A stretch of DNA of 64,000 nucleotides from assembly GCF_003852525.1 (NCBI RefSeq), contig NZ_QAJL01000001.1, positions 1,017,133 to 1,081,132 on the forward strand, given 5' to 3'. The DNA comes from Pedobacter sp. KBW06. GTDB lineage: Bacteria; Bacteroidota; Bacteroidia; Sphingobacteriales; Sphingobacteriaceae. Numbering within the stretch: position 1 is the stretch's first letter; each line of letters opens with the position of its first letter. This document shows, in pieces, positions 1 to 7,901 of the stretch. The notes beneath the pieces are model-generated. The model saw only the letters and a program-made list of their open reading frames with translations, was not told where the DNA came from and searched no databases. A program made the translations under genes and the position numbers.

Positions 1-29
1 CGCCTTTTTTGTTATAAGATATTTTGTAT

Positions 30-659
30 TTATCCATTCAGGTTTCCAAGATATGTACTATTGGAAATCCGCCTTCCATCAGCCGACTTAAAGCAGATAT
101 AGGCTTCTATTGGTTCATTCAACAGAGAGGTTTCCGTTACTTCCATTAAATATTGTCCTGCATCTCTTCGACACGCATTAAGTGTAAAAGTGGCGTACTC
201 ACTGAGCGGATGTAAAAGCAGAATCATCACGATATCATCACCATATCCCCCATTTCCATCCCAGCGGATATGAACACCTCTCTTTACCAGCTTCATCTTA
301 AGGTTTGTTGAAACCTCAAGTTCTCCATAACTAAGTACCACTTTACTATAGTCTACACCGATATTAGGATATTCACCCTTCAATGCCTTCTTTTTATTAT
401 AAGAAGTAGCCAGGTTGTGTGCATTTTTAATTGTTCCGCTCGCTTCAAGTTCAAAGCTGGAATTGATAAAACCAGTGATAGGTCTTATAAGATCCATGGT
501 AACCGACATGGCCTGATAGTTGGCCAACTGATTTATACTGGGCTTTTTGTAAGTTTTACCGATAGTTCGTACTACAGGCTGTCCATTTAACACATAAAAG
601 ACCAGATTTTTTATTTTTCCTCTTAGGGGGCCTAATACCCCATTTGGTGCTTTTGCCAT
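30..659 (-). CDS. DUF6266 family protein
   Basis: The 209-residue product opens with a Gly/Lys-rich stretch (GVLGPLRGKIKNLVFY) followed by V-V-R-T and a K-P-S-I-N-Q-L-A-N-Y-Q segment. This is the usual layout of DUF6266, a family of unknown function common in Sphingobacteriaceae and Flavobacteriia. There is no signal peptide or membrane segment. The C-terminal half is rich in predicted beta strands. The reading frame is complete at the window edge. It stands alone, transcribed leftward, with a long non-coding stretch behind it. The family assignment rests on recognition of the N-terminal pattern; the function is unknown. Confidence 0.72.
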   Translation of the reverse strand: MAKAPNGVLGPLRGKIKNLVFYVLNGQPVVRTIGKTYKKPSINQLANYQAMSVTMDLIRPITGFINSSFELEASGTIKNAHNLATSYNKKKALKGEYPNIGVDYSKVVLSYGELEVSTNLKMKLVKRGVHIRWDGNGGYGDDIVMILLLHPLSEYATFTLNACRRDAGQYLMEVTETSLLNEPIEAYICFKSADGRRISNSTYLGNLNG

Positions 660-1335
660 AATAAATTTGATTAAATTGTTTAAATATTAAAGATAACTGA
701 ATTGCATGAATTTATTTTATGTCTGAGATATCTCAGCATTCATGTCTGTAACATCAGGCATAGCGCCTTTGTTTTTACCTGAAGTATAGCTTCCGATTAA
801 ATGGGTTTAAAAGGGGGAAAAGCCCTATCAGGCCCTCTCAACCCCTACCGTCAGCCTAGCCCTGGCCAGCTTTATTAAGGCAATGTTGTACCATTCTATC
901 AGACTGCATCACCAGATGGGGGACAGGAATAACTGAACCAAAATAAACAAAGTTACCACCTTCTCAAGCCAGCTTTGATTTTAGCTCAGCATTTTACCCG
1001 CCTTTAACAGGCTTCCCAGCGGGCATGCACCAAGTATAGACCCTGGTTAGAGCCTGCATAACCACAAGCCGTTTTATTCGGGGTATTTACCAGGTTTTCA
1101 GCCTGCCCAAAGCAAAGATTTCAAGGCCTTATTCCTGATCTGACTTTACATAAAAATCCAGTTGATTTTGTGGTATTCCTGATAGCGGTTTGCATTGACC
1201 CCGATTCAGACCCGATTCCTCCCCTATTTCCGTCTAAAAAAATATTTTAAAAATATTTTCAAATACCCGGGTTACCTTTCTGACATTAGCGTATTAATCT
1301 GTAAAATTAGTTAATTACCTTAAAACAAAAATAGA
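660..1335. other. Long intergenic region without a recognisable gene
   Basis: This 676-base gap separates two divergent genes. Both strands are broken by stops and no open frame resembles a known protein. It holds one perfect 14-bp palindrome at 723-736, annotated separately. The 840-1200 part is less A+T-rich than typical intergenic DNA here and may be decayed coding sequence, but no homologue was recognised. Confidence 0.5.
723..736. repeat. Perfect 14-bp palindrome upstream of the DUF6266 gene
   Basis: The sequence CTGAGATATCTCAG is its own reverse complement. It lies 64 bases upstream of the DUF6266 start. It could be an operator, but no partner regulator is visible. Confidence 0.4.
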
Positions 1336-1560
1336 ATGAAAAACGCATTTAAATTTGGCTTTGCAGCTTTAGCAATCACTTTATCAGTAGCAGCTTGTAC
1401 TTCAGAAAAAACTGGTACTTCTACTGACACTACTAAAACTGATTCTGGTGCAGTTGTTACAACTGTTGATACTACTGTAAAAGACTCAACTGTAAAAGAT
1501 ACTACTGTTAAAACTACAACAGAAGCAACTAAAGAAGCTGCTAAACCAGCTGCTCACTAG
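1336..1560 (+). CDS. Small Thr-rich lipoprotein
   Basis: The 74-residue product has a lipoprotein signal peptide with a hydrophobic core (AALAITLSVAAC) and lipobox Cys21, so it should be lipidated. The mature part is low in complexity and dominated by Thr, Lys, Asp and Val. It contains degenerate repeats of the V-K-D-T-T / V-K-D-S-T type and ends in an Ala/Lys segment. No catalytic domain is visible. It is monocistronic and followed 15 bases downstream by a strong terminator. Similar short, disordered lipoproteins are common and uncharacterised in Pedobacter. A periplasmic spacer or surface role is only a guess. Confidence 0.75.
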   Translation: MKNAFKFGFAALAITLSVAACTSEKTGTSTDTTKTDSGAVVTTVDTTVKDSTVKDTTVKTTTEATKEAAKPAAH

Positions 1561-1574
1561 TTTAAATAACTTAT

Positions 1575-1612
1575 AAAAAAAAGGCTTTGGAGATATCTAA
1601 AGCCTTTTTTTT
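1575..1612 (+). terminator. Rho-independent terminator after the Thr-rich lipoprotein
   Basis: GGCTTT and AAAGCC form a stem around a 10-base loop, flanked by an A-run before and a T-run after. It lies just downstream of the lipoprotein stop codon. Confidence 0.85.
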
Positions 1613-1699
1613 GTGCCCTGGATTTATTTTAGCCCCCTTTCCCTTCCCAAAAACGGCTAATAATGCGTAACTTCGCGCCTGTAAACAACCATAATATTC

Positions 1700-3046
1700 A
1701 TGAATTTATCTCCACTTCAAGCTATTTCTCCAATAGATGGCCGTTATAGAAACACCACTCAAAGCCTATCTAAATACTTTTCTGAATCTGCCCTCATCAA
1801 ATACAGGGTATATGTAGAAGTAGAGTATTTCATTTCACTATGTGAAATCGGATTACCCGGATTAGCACAATTTGATAAAGCCAACTATGGAAAACTACGC
1901 CTGATTCATGAGCAATTCAATGATGATCATGCACAGGAAATCAAAGACACGGAGAAAATCACCAATCACGACGTTAAAGCAGTAGAATACTTCATCAAGA
2001 AACAATTTGATGAATTGGGTTTCCAGGACTACAAAGAGTTCATCCATTTTGGACTAACTTCTCAGGACATCAACAATACTGCCATCCCTTATACTTTTAA
2101 ACTGGCGCTGAATGAAGTTTATTATCCAAACATCATCGGATTGATCAGCAGAATTAAAGAACTGGCTACAGACTGGAAAGATGTTCCGCTATTGGCGCAT
2201 ACCCACGGACAACCGGCCTCTCCTACCAAACTGGGAAAAGAGTTCCTGGTATTTGCAGAACGTCTGGAAATTCAGTTGAACAACCTTAAAAACATCCCGA
2301 ACAGTGCTAAGTTTGGTGGTGCTACAGGAAATTTCAATGCACACCATATCGCTTACCCTTCCATCAACTGGGTGGATTTCTCGAATAACTTTGTCAATGA
2401 AGTATTGGGATTAAGCCGCGCGCAACACACCACTCAAATTGAACATTACGATCAGTTTGCAGCACAATGTGATGCCTTAAAACGAATCAACAACATCATC
2501 ATTGACCTGGACCGCGACATCTGGGCGTACATCTCTAAGAATTACTTCAAGCAAAAAATCAAAGAAGGAGAAGTAGGTTCATCTGCGATGCCACATAAAG
2601 TAAATCCTATTGATTTCGAAAACGCAGAAGGAAATGCCGGCATAGCGAATGCCTTATTTGAATTCTTCGCAGCAAAACTTCCGATCTCCCGTTTACAGAG
2701 AGACCTGACCGATTCTACAGTACTGAGAAATGTAGGTGTTCCTATGGCACATACCCTGATCGCTATGGCCTCTACTTTAAGAGGATTGAACAAGTTGTTG
2801 TTAAACAACGAAGCAATTGCTGCTGACCTGGAAAACAACTGGGCAGTAGTGGCTGAGGCCATTCAAACGGTATTGAGAAGAGAGGCTTATCCAAACCCTT
2901 ACGAGGCTTTAAAAGACCTGACACGTACCAATCAGAAGATCACAGCAGAGACGATGGCTACCTTTATTGATGGCTTAAACGTCAACGATGCAATAAAAGC
3001 AGAGTTAAAGCAGATTACGCCGTTTAACTATACCGGAGTATTTTAA
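1700..3046 (+). CDS. purB: Adenylosuccinate lyase
   Basis: PurB splits SAICAR to AICAR plus fumarate and adenylosuccinate to AMP plus fumarate, in cytosolic purine synthesis. The 448-residue product carries the fumarase/aspartase superfamily signature GSSAMPHKVNP at about residues 293-303, with the flexible catalytic-serine loop. It also has the conserved HTHGQPASPT segment near residue 170 and an N-terminal S-P-I-D-G-R-Y motif. Length is normal for the family. The start follows an A+T-rich leader; a near-consensus -7 box (TAACTTCG, 1668-1675) lies just upstream. Neighbours are unrelated, so it is probably monocistronic. Confidence 0.97.
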   Translation: MNLSPLQAISPIDGRYRNTTQSLSKYFSESALIKYRVYVEVEYFISLCEIGLPGLAQFDKANYGKLRLIHEQFNDDHAQEIKDTEKITNHDVKAVEYFIKKQFDELGFQDYKEFIHFGLTSQDINNTAIPYTFKLALNEVYYPNIIGLISRIKELATDWKDVPLLAHTHGQPASPTKLGKEFLVFAERLEIQLNNLKNIPNSAKFGGATGNFNAHHIAYPSINWVDFSNNFVNEVLGLSRAQHTTQIEHYDQFAAQCDALKRINNIIIDLDRDIWAYISKNYFKQKIKEGEVGSSAMPHKVNPIDFENAEGNAGIANALFEFFAAKLPISRLQRDLTDSTVLRNVGVPMAHTLIAMASTLRGLNKLLLNNEAIAADLENNWAVVAEAIQTVLRREAYPNPYEALKDLTRTNQKITAETMATFIDGLNVNDAIKAELKQITPFNYTGVF

Positions 3047-3100
3047 GATATAATGACCTAAAACAGACATCGATAGCTTAAATTGCATCTTTGAATTATT

Positions 3101-3108
3101 TATTTTTG
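3101..3108 (+). promoter_or_regulatory. Bacteroidota -7 box upstream of the Nfu gene
   Basis: TATTTTTG matches the Bacteroidota -7 consensus TAnnTTTG exactly and sits 15 bases before the start codon. No clear -33 TTTG was found at normal spacing, so this is a moderate call. Confidence 0.4.
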
Positions 3109-3123
3109 TAAGAAAAAAAGACA

Positions 3124-3675
3124 ATGACGATCAACGTATATACAGAACAAACCCCTAATCCTGCCACCATGAAGTTTATGGTCAATAAGTTATTGATCAA
3201 TGGCAGTGAAGATTTTGCGACTAAAGAGAGTGCTGAGCATTCCCCTTTTGCGAAGGAACTGTTCAAGTTCAACTTTGTGAACGGCGTTTTTTTTGCAAGT
3301 AACTTCGTGACCATTACCAAGACTGAAGACGCTGAATGGGCAGACATCGAGCCTCTTTTGAAAGAATTCGTAAAGGGTGCTGTAGAATCAGAATATAAGA
3401 TCAAAGAAGAAACCAATGAAGTGGCTGCCGCTTTCGAAGGAACAGACATTGAGATCAAAATTCAGCAGATCCTGCACGACTATGTACGTCCGGCAGTAGA
3501 ACAGGATGGTGGTGCCATCAGCTATAAATCATTTGAAGAAGGTGTCGTTACTGTAGAACTTAGAGGTTCATGCAGTGGATGTCCATCTTCTACCATTACT
3601 TTAAAATCGGGAATCCAGAACTTATTACAACGCATGGTTCCTGAAGTGAAAGAAGTGGTATCTGAAGCCTTGTAA
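3124..3675 (+). CDS. Nfu-type Fe-S cluster scaffold protein
   Basis: The 183-residue product has an Nfu N-terminal domain (residues 1-90, starting with T-E-Q-T-P-N-P-A-T-M-K-F) joined to a NifU-like C-terminal domain (about 105-180). The latter holds the cluster-binding C-x-x-C (Cys150 and Cys153 in GSCSGCPSS). Such proteins bind a 4Fe-4S cluster between two subunits and hand it to client enzymes in the cytosol. The domain order matches eukaryotic and bacterial Nfu1/NfuA-like proteins. It is flanked downstream by a strong bidirectional terminator and is probably monocistronic. Confidence 0.92.
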   Translation: MTINVYTEQTPNPATMKFMVNKLLINGSEDFATKESAEHSPFAKELFKFNFVNGVFFASNFVTITKTEDAEWADIEPLLKEFVKGAVESEYKIKEETNEVAAAFEGTDIEIKIQQILHDYVRPAVEQDGGAISYKSFEEGVVTVELRGSCSGCPSSTITLKSGIQNLLQRMVPEVKEVVSEAL

Positions 3676-3694
3676 AACAAGAACAACGATAAAC

Positions 3695-3728
3695 AGAAAG
3701 GCCCATGACAAAAATCATGGGCCTTTCT
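3695..3728. terminator. Bidirectional terminator between nfu and suhB
   Basis: A perfect 14-bp stem, AGAAAGGCCCATGA with its complement, encloses a 6-base loop. It separates two convergent genes (nfu ending at 3675, suhB ending at 3785). Confidence 0.85.
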
Positions 3729-3784
3729 TATTTTACCTTATCATCGCGAAACAACCTGTTTCCTAATTACATTTTCAAATCAGA

Positions 3785-4585
3785 CTACAACTGGCTGTTA
3801 AAATGCGTATTCATCGTCGCTAAAATATCCTCGTGGATCAATCCGTTGCTCGCCAGGATTTCTCTTTTCTCCAGAAACTCTGCTCCACCGGAGAAGTTCA
3901 TGATATTTCCCCCTGCCTGTTGTACAAGATAAGCTCCTGCCGCCACGTCCCAGGCATTCAGATTGTATTCAAAAAAGGCATCAAACCTGCCACAGGCCAC
4001 ATAAGCAAGGTCTGTTGCTGCCGAACCAATCCTCCTCAGTCCATGACACTTTTGCATCATTTCAGAGAACAACTGCATGTATTGCGCCTGCTTGTCAAAC
4101 TGGTAATAAGGGAAACCGGTAGCCAGCAGGCTATCCGCCAGTGAGGTCCTGGTAGAAACCTGGATTTCTTTATTGTTCAGATAAGCTGCCCCACCTTTAT
4201 AGGTAAAGAACATCTCTCCCCTGTTGATCTCATACACCACGCCGATAACCGGCTGGTCGTCCTCATAAAGGGCAACGCTGATCGCATAAGTTGGAATGCC
4301 ATGGATAAAGTTCGTGGTACCGTCTAAAGGATCTATGATCCAGTTGAAAACCTCTCCCCTGCTATTGATCGTTTCTTCTTCTGTTGTAAATCCTGCACCG
4401 GGAATCAGCTTGGCTAAATTTCGCACCAGTTGCTTCTCCGCCGTTTTATCTACATAGGATACCAGGTCGTTCAGCCCTTTGAATTCTACTGCATTCGCAT
4501 CAAAATTCATGGACTCCTTGCGGATAAAATTGCCGGTCAGCCGTGTGATGGCAACTACTTTAGAACAGAGTAATTCGTAATTCAA
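3785..4585 (-). CDS. suhB: Inositol monophosphatase family protein
   Basis: The 266-residue product has all metal-site motifs of the Mg2+-dependent inositol monophosphatase fold. These are the Glu pair near residues 69-70 (FTTEEE), the central WIIDPLDGTTNF motif (Asp85 and Asp88), and the C-terminal WDVAAGAYLVQQAGG (Trp212-Asp213). The likely reaction is hydrolysis of myo-inositol 1-phosphate or a related sugar phosphate in the cytosol. Bacterial SuhB can also act in rRNA antitermination. It is the last gene of a leftward operon after mtaB and lgt, 11 bases behind lgt. The substrate cannot be fixed from sequence. Confidence 0.92.
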   Translation of the reverse strand: MNYELLCSKVVAITRLTGNFIRKESMNFDANAVEFKGLNDLVSYVDKTAEKQLVRNLAKLIPGAGFTTEEETINSRGEVFNWIIDPLDGTTNFIHGIPTYAISVALYEDDQPVIGVVYEINRGEMFFTYKGGAAYLNNKEIQVSTRTSLADSLLATGFPYYQFDKQAQYMQLFSEMMQKCHGLRRIGSAATDLAYVACGRFDAFFEYNLNAWDVAAGAYLVQQAGGNIMNFSGGAEFLEKREILASNGLIHEDILATMNTHFNSQL

Positions 4586-4596
4586 ATCTTTGGATA

Positions 4597-5751
4597 TTAA
4601 TAATTTGCATGCTTTTCTTTATTCTTCACAGAATAGAGCACCAGAAGCAGACCAGACAGGAACAAGATGCTGGAAATTAATTCCGCCTGTGTAAAACGGA
4701 TTCCGGCAACATTGTATTTGGTATTCACCCTGATCAGTTCCACAAAGAAGCGCTCCAGACCATTCATCATCAGGTAAATCCCGAACATCATGCCCGGCAG
4801 TTTAATGCGGTCACGGATCTTCCAGAGAATAAGGAATAAGATAAAGCAGACAATCACCTCATAGATGGGCGTTGGATATACCGGCGCGGCTAACTCATGA
4901 CAAAATTTGCCGATACAGCCGGGAATAAGATTCCCTTCATTCGCCACATTGTTTGGATAGGTATAGGCCCACATCCAGTCGGGAAGCCAGCTAAAAGGTT
5001 TAGGGTTAAGATTGGTAATTCCCCAATCCCCGTCGCCCGACATATGGCATCCGATCCGGCCGACACTGTAAGCCAGCATCATTCCGGGACCACCAATGTC
5101 CAGCATGTGTAAGATTTTTACATTGTTCTTTTTGGCGATGTACAATACTGCGGCACCACCACAGATCAAACCACCGTAAAAAGTAAGTCCGCTGAAAGAA
5201 AGCAAACTGCCGATCGGGTCCTGAACAAAAGTATCCCAATGCTCCAGGTTATCGAATATTTTAGCGCCTAAAAAGCCCCATACTGCTGCCCAGACAATCA
5301 TATTGCCCATCAGCTCGTAAGGGTGCTGCGTTACCTCTACTGTTTTAGGAGCAGGTAATTTAGTCCTGTTTTTTTCTTTATGGTCCCAGTAAGCAAAAAG
5401 ACCCGCAAAGAACAGTCCGCCAAGCAGACTTCCTTTGGTAGACAACAATACCGTTTGGGCATCACTTACAAAAAGTTTATAATTTAATAAAGCGTAAACC
5501 AGTTTATAGCCGATCAGGAATCCGAAAATACCATTATAGAGCAGTTCGATGGTTGTTGCAGGTTTACCAATGGTGATCAGCTTTTTTATCGGATGTAAAA
5601 GCCCCAGGGCCTCTTTACGTTTAAATTCCTGGGTAAAAGCCCAGTAGCCTGCGATAAAAGCCAGCGCAACAAAAACGCCAAATGTATTAAAAGGAAGGGG
5701 TACCTGAACGCCGAAAAGATACTCTATAAAATGAGATACGGTTGGAAACAT
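4597..5751 (-). CDS. lgt: Prolipoprotein diacylglyceryl transferase
   Basis: Lgt moves diacylglycerol from phosphatidylglycerol to the lipobox cysteine of prolipoproteins in the inner membrane. The product has several hydrophobic helices. It carries the signature GRIGCHMSGDGDWG at residues 231-244, including the essential Arg, and the upstream G-L-T-F-Y-G-G motif near 188-194. At 384 residues it is about 100 longer than E. coli Lgt. The extra length lies in an N-terminal hydrophobic part and a charged loop near residues 122-145, which I believe is normal in this phylum. The many lipoproteins in this window are its substrates. It is the middle gene of the mtaB-lgt-suhB operon. Confidence 0.95.
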   Translation of the reverse strand: MFPTVSHFIEYLFGVQVPLPFNTFGVFVALAFIAGYWAFTQEFKRKEALGLLHPIKKLITIGKPATTIELLYNGIFGFLIGYKLVYALLNYKLFVSDAQTVLLSTKGSLLGGLFFAGLFAYWDHKEKNRTKLPAPKTVEVTQHPYELMGNMIVWAAVWGFLGAKIFDNLEHWDTFVQDPIGSLLSFSGLTFYGGLICGGAAVLYIAKKNNVKILHMLDIGGPGMMLAYSVGRIGCHMSGDGDWGITNLNPKPFSWLPDWMWAYTYPNNVANEGNLIPGCIGKFCHELAAPVYPTPIYEVIVCFILFLILWKIRDRIKLPGMMFGIYLMMNGLERFFVELIRVNTKYNVAGIRFTQAELISSILFLSGLLLVLYSVKNKEKHANY

Positions 5752-5782
5752 ACGGATAAAAAAGTTTTATGCGAATATAGGA

Positions 5783-7102
5783 TTAATGCGCTAAAACTTC
5801 TTCGGTTTCTGCAACTTCTACCTCTCCATCAGCAGTAAGTTCGATCAATTTCACTGTTTTGATCTCATTTACCATCACCGGATCATATTTCGCTTTTACT
5901 TTCACATAGTTTTTTGTGAAACCATGCATGAAACCATCTTTCTGGTCATCTTCAAAAAGCACTTCACCTACGGTACCAATCTGCGACTGGTAAAAAGCCC
6001 TGCGTTTTTTGTCTGATAAGATGTGCAGCATTTTACTTCGGTCTGCCCTCGTGCTTCCGGCTACACGGCCCTTCATCTCTGCCGCCGCGGTCTGCTCACG
6101 CTCAGAATAAGTAAACACGTGTAAATAGGAAATATCCAGTTCATTTAAGAACTGATAGGTATCTAAAAAGTCTTCATGTGTTTCGCCCGGAAAACCAACG
6201 ATCACATCCACACCGATACAGCAATTTGGAATCAATGCTTTGATCGTGGCTACACGTTCAGTATATAGTTCTCTCTGGTAACGTCTTTTCATCAATCCCA
6301 GGATCTTATTGGATCCGGATTGTAATGGAATATGGAAATGAGGTACAAAGCGTTTGGAATGTGCTACAAACTCAATGATTTCATTGCTCAGCAAATTCGG
6401 CTCTATGGAAGAGATCCTGATTCGCTCAATGCCTTCCACTTCATCCAGTGCCCTTACCAGGTCGAAGAATTTATCTTCTCTCTTGCCATCCCTGATGCCG
6501 AAATCGCCCAGGTTAACCCCGGTAAGCACGATCTCTTTCACACCACTTTCTGCAATTTGCGCTGCGCGGTTGACCACATTTTCTATGGTATCACTGCGGC
6601 TTCCGCCACGTGCAAGTGGAATGGTACAATACGTACATGGATAATCACAACCGTCCTGAACCTTTAAGAAAGTCCGGGTTCTGTCGCCGATAGAATAAGC
6701 TGCAATAAAGTTGTGGTTAACTTTCTCAATGTTCTGCTGATGAATAACGGCCTTAGGCTGTTTGGTCAGGTCGGAGATGTATTCCACGATGCGGAATTTT
6801 TCTGCTGCGCCCAATACCATATCCACACCTTCGATTTCAGCAATTTCTACAGGTTTAAGCTGCGCATAACAACCCACAATAGTGATGTAGGCATTAGGTG
6901 CATATTTAAGTGCTTCCTTAACCACCTTGCGGCATTTCTTATCCGCATGTTCCGTTACGGAGCAGGTATTGATCACATATACATCTGCCGCCGCAGTAAA
7001 ATCCACGACTGCATAACCTGCATCGGTAAATAACCTGCCTATAGTGGAAGTTTCAGAAAAATTTAACTTACAACCCAGTGTATAAAATGCAACCTTCTTC
7101 AT
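5783..7102 (-). CDS. mtaB: tRNA t6A37 methylthiotransferase MtaB
   Basis: MtaB converts t6A to ms2t6A at position 37 of tRNAs that read ANN codons. The 439-residue product has the three parts of methylthiotransferases. The N-terminal domain binds one 4Fe-4S cluster through Cys11, Cys47 and Cys78. A radical-SAM core has C-x3-C-x2-C (Cys152, Cys156, Cys159 in DGCDYPCTYC). A C-terminal TRAM domain follows from about residue 370. The opening V-A-F-Y-T-L-G-C-K-L-N-F-S-E-T is typical of MtaB and not of MiaB or RimO. A consensus -7 box lies 30 bases upstream, so it likely leads the operon with lgt and suhB. Confidence 0.93.
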   Translation of the reverse strand: MKKVAFYTLGCKLNFSETSTIGRLFTDAGYAVVDFTAAADVYVINTCSVTEHADKKCRKVVKEALKYAPNAYITIVGCYAQLKPVEIAEIEGVDMVLGAAEKFRIVEYISDLTKQPKAVIHQQNIEKVNHNFIAAYSIGDRTRTFLKVQDGCDYPCTYCTIPLARGGSRSDTIENVVNRAAQIAESGVKEIVLTGVNLGDFGIRDGKREDKFFDLVRALDEVEGIERIRISSIEPNLLSNEIIEFVAHSKRFVPHFHIPLQSGSNKILGLMKRRYQRELYTERVATIKALIPNCCIGVDVIVGFPGETHEDFLDTYQFLNELDISYLHVFTYSEREQTAAAEMKGRVAGSTRADRSKMLHILSDKKRRAFYQSQIGTVGEVLFEDDQKDGFMHGFTKNYVKVKAKYDPVMVNEIKTVKLIELTADGEVEVAETEEVLAH

Positions 7103-7132
7103 TAGCCCTGATAAATTTCCTTAGAGAATTTG

Positions 7133-7140
7133 CAAAGATA
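7133..7140 (-). promoter_or_regulatory. -7 box for the mtaB-lgt-suhB operon
   Basis: Read leftward, the site is TATCTTTG, an exact match to TAnnTTTG, about 30 bases before the mtaB start. No clear -33 box was found. Confidence 0.45.
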
Positions 7141-7155
7141 AGTTTTTAGATGGGA

Positions 7156-7722
7156 TTATTCCTCATTCCAGCGGAAACTATCCATACTAAGCCCGGCCAG
7201 GTCAATCACACGGCTGACCACCGTCTGGGCGACTTCTTCAATGCTCTTTGGAAGGCTGTAAAAAGAAGGACTTGCCGGGCAAATGATTCCGCCAGCTTCC
7301 GTTACTGTCTTCATATTATTGATGTGAATGAGGCTGAAAGGCGTATCCCGCACTACGGCGATCAATTTCCGGCGTTCTTTCAGGACCACATCTGCCGCCC
7401 GGCTGATGAGGTCATTGGAGATGCCATGCGCGATTCTTCCAAGCGTTCCCATGGAACATGGAATGATAATCATAGTGTCAAATTTTGCAGAGCCCGAAGC
7501 GAAAGGCGCATTGAAATCCATTTTCGGATAAAAAGTGAAGGGGTAAAGATCATAGTCTGCATTGCCCAGCTCAAAGCGCCAGACTTCCTTCGCATTGTCG
7601 GACATCACCACCCCTACCTTTTCAATCTGGTCAGAGAGCTTCAGCAGGTTATCCAGGAGCAATTTAGCGTAAATGGAACCACTGGCTCCGGTGATGGCAA
7701 CGACGATTTTTTTCTTATTCAT
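7156..7722 (-). CDS. ubiX: Flavin prenyltransferase UbiX
   Basis: UbiX joins dimethylallyl phosphate to FMN to make prenylated FMN, the cofactor of UbiD-type decarboxylases. The 188-residue product begins with the flavoprotein motif VAITGASGSIYAKLLLDNL and has the conserved segment I-I-P-C-S-M-G-T-L-G-R-I-A near residues 90-102. It also has the late R-D-T-P-F-S-L-I-H motif. The length is typical. No ubiD is in the window. It lies 53 bases behind mtaB on the same strand. Confidence 0.94.
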   Translation of the reverse strand: MNKKKIVVAITGASGSIYAKLLLDNLLKLSDQIEKVGVVMSDNAKEVWRFELGNADYDLYPFTFYPKMDFNAPFASGSAKFDTMIIIPCSMGTLGRIAHGISNDLISRAADVVLKERRKLIAVVRDTPFSLIHINNMKTVTEAGGIICPASPSFYSLPKSIEEVAQTVVSRVIDLAGLSMDSFRWNEE

Positions 7723-7753
7723 AACGCCGGTAAAGGTACGGAACCCCTATGAA

Positions 7754-7785
7754 CAAAAAAGGGTCGAAAATAAATTTCCGACCCT
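7754..7785 (-). terminator. Terminator downstream of sulfatase 1
   Basis: Read leftward, AGGGTCG pairs with CGACCCT across an A+T-rich loop and is followed by six T. It would end transcription from the sulfatase gene at 7902-10019. Confidence 0.75.
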
Positions 7786-7901
7786 ACATCTACCTATGAA
7801 AAACATACCCTCGAAAGGGTAAGCCCAAATGTAATTAACTTTTTGATTAAATGAAAGTTTAAACACTTTTTTTTGCAATCTAAATCTTCTAAATACAAGG
7901 C

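Noticed and set aside
2542..2862. Antisense frame within purB
   Set aside because: A shadow of the strong purB coding frame, with no start context or family match.
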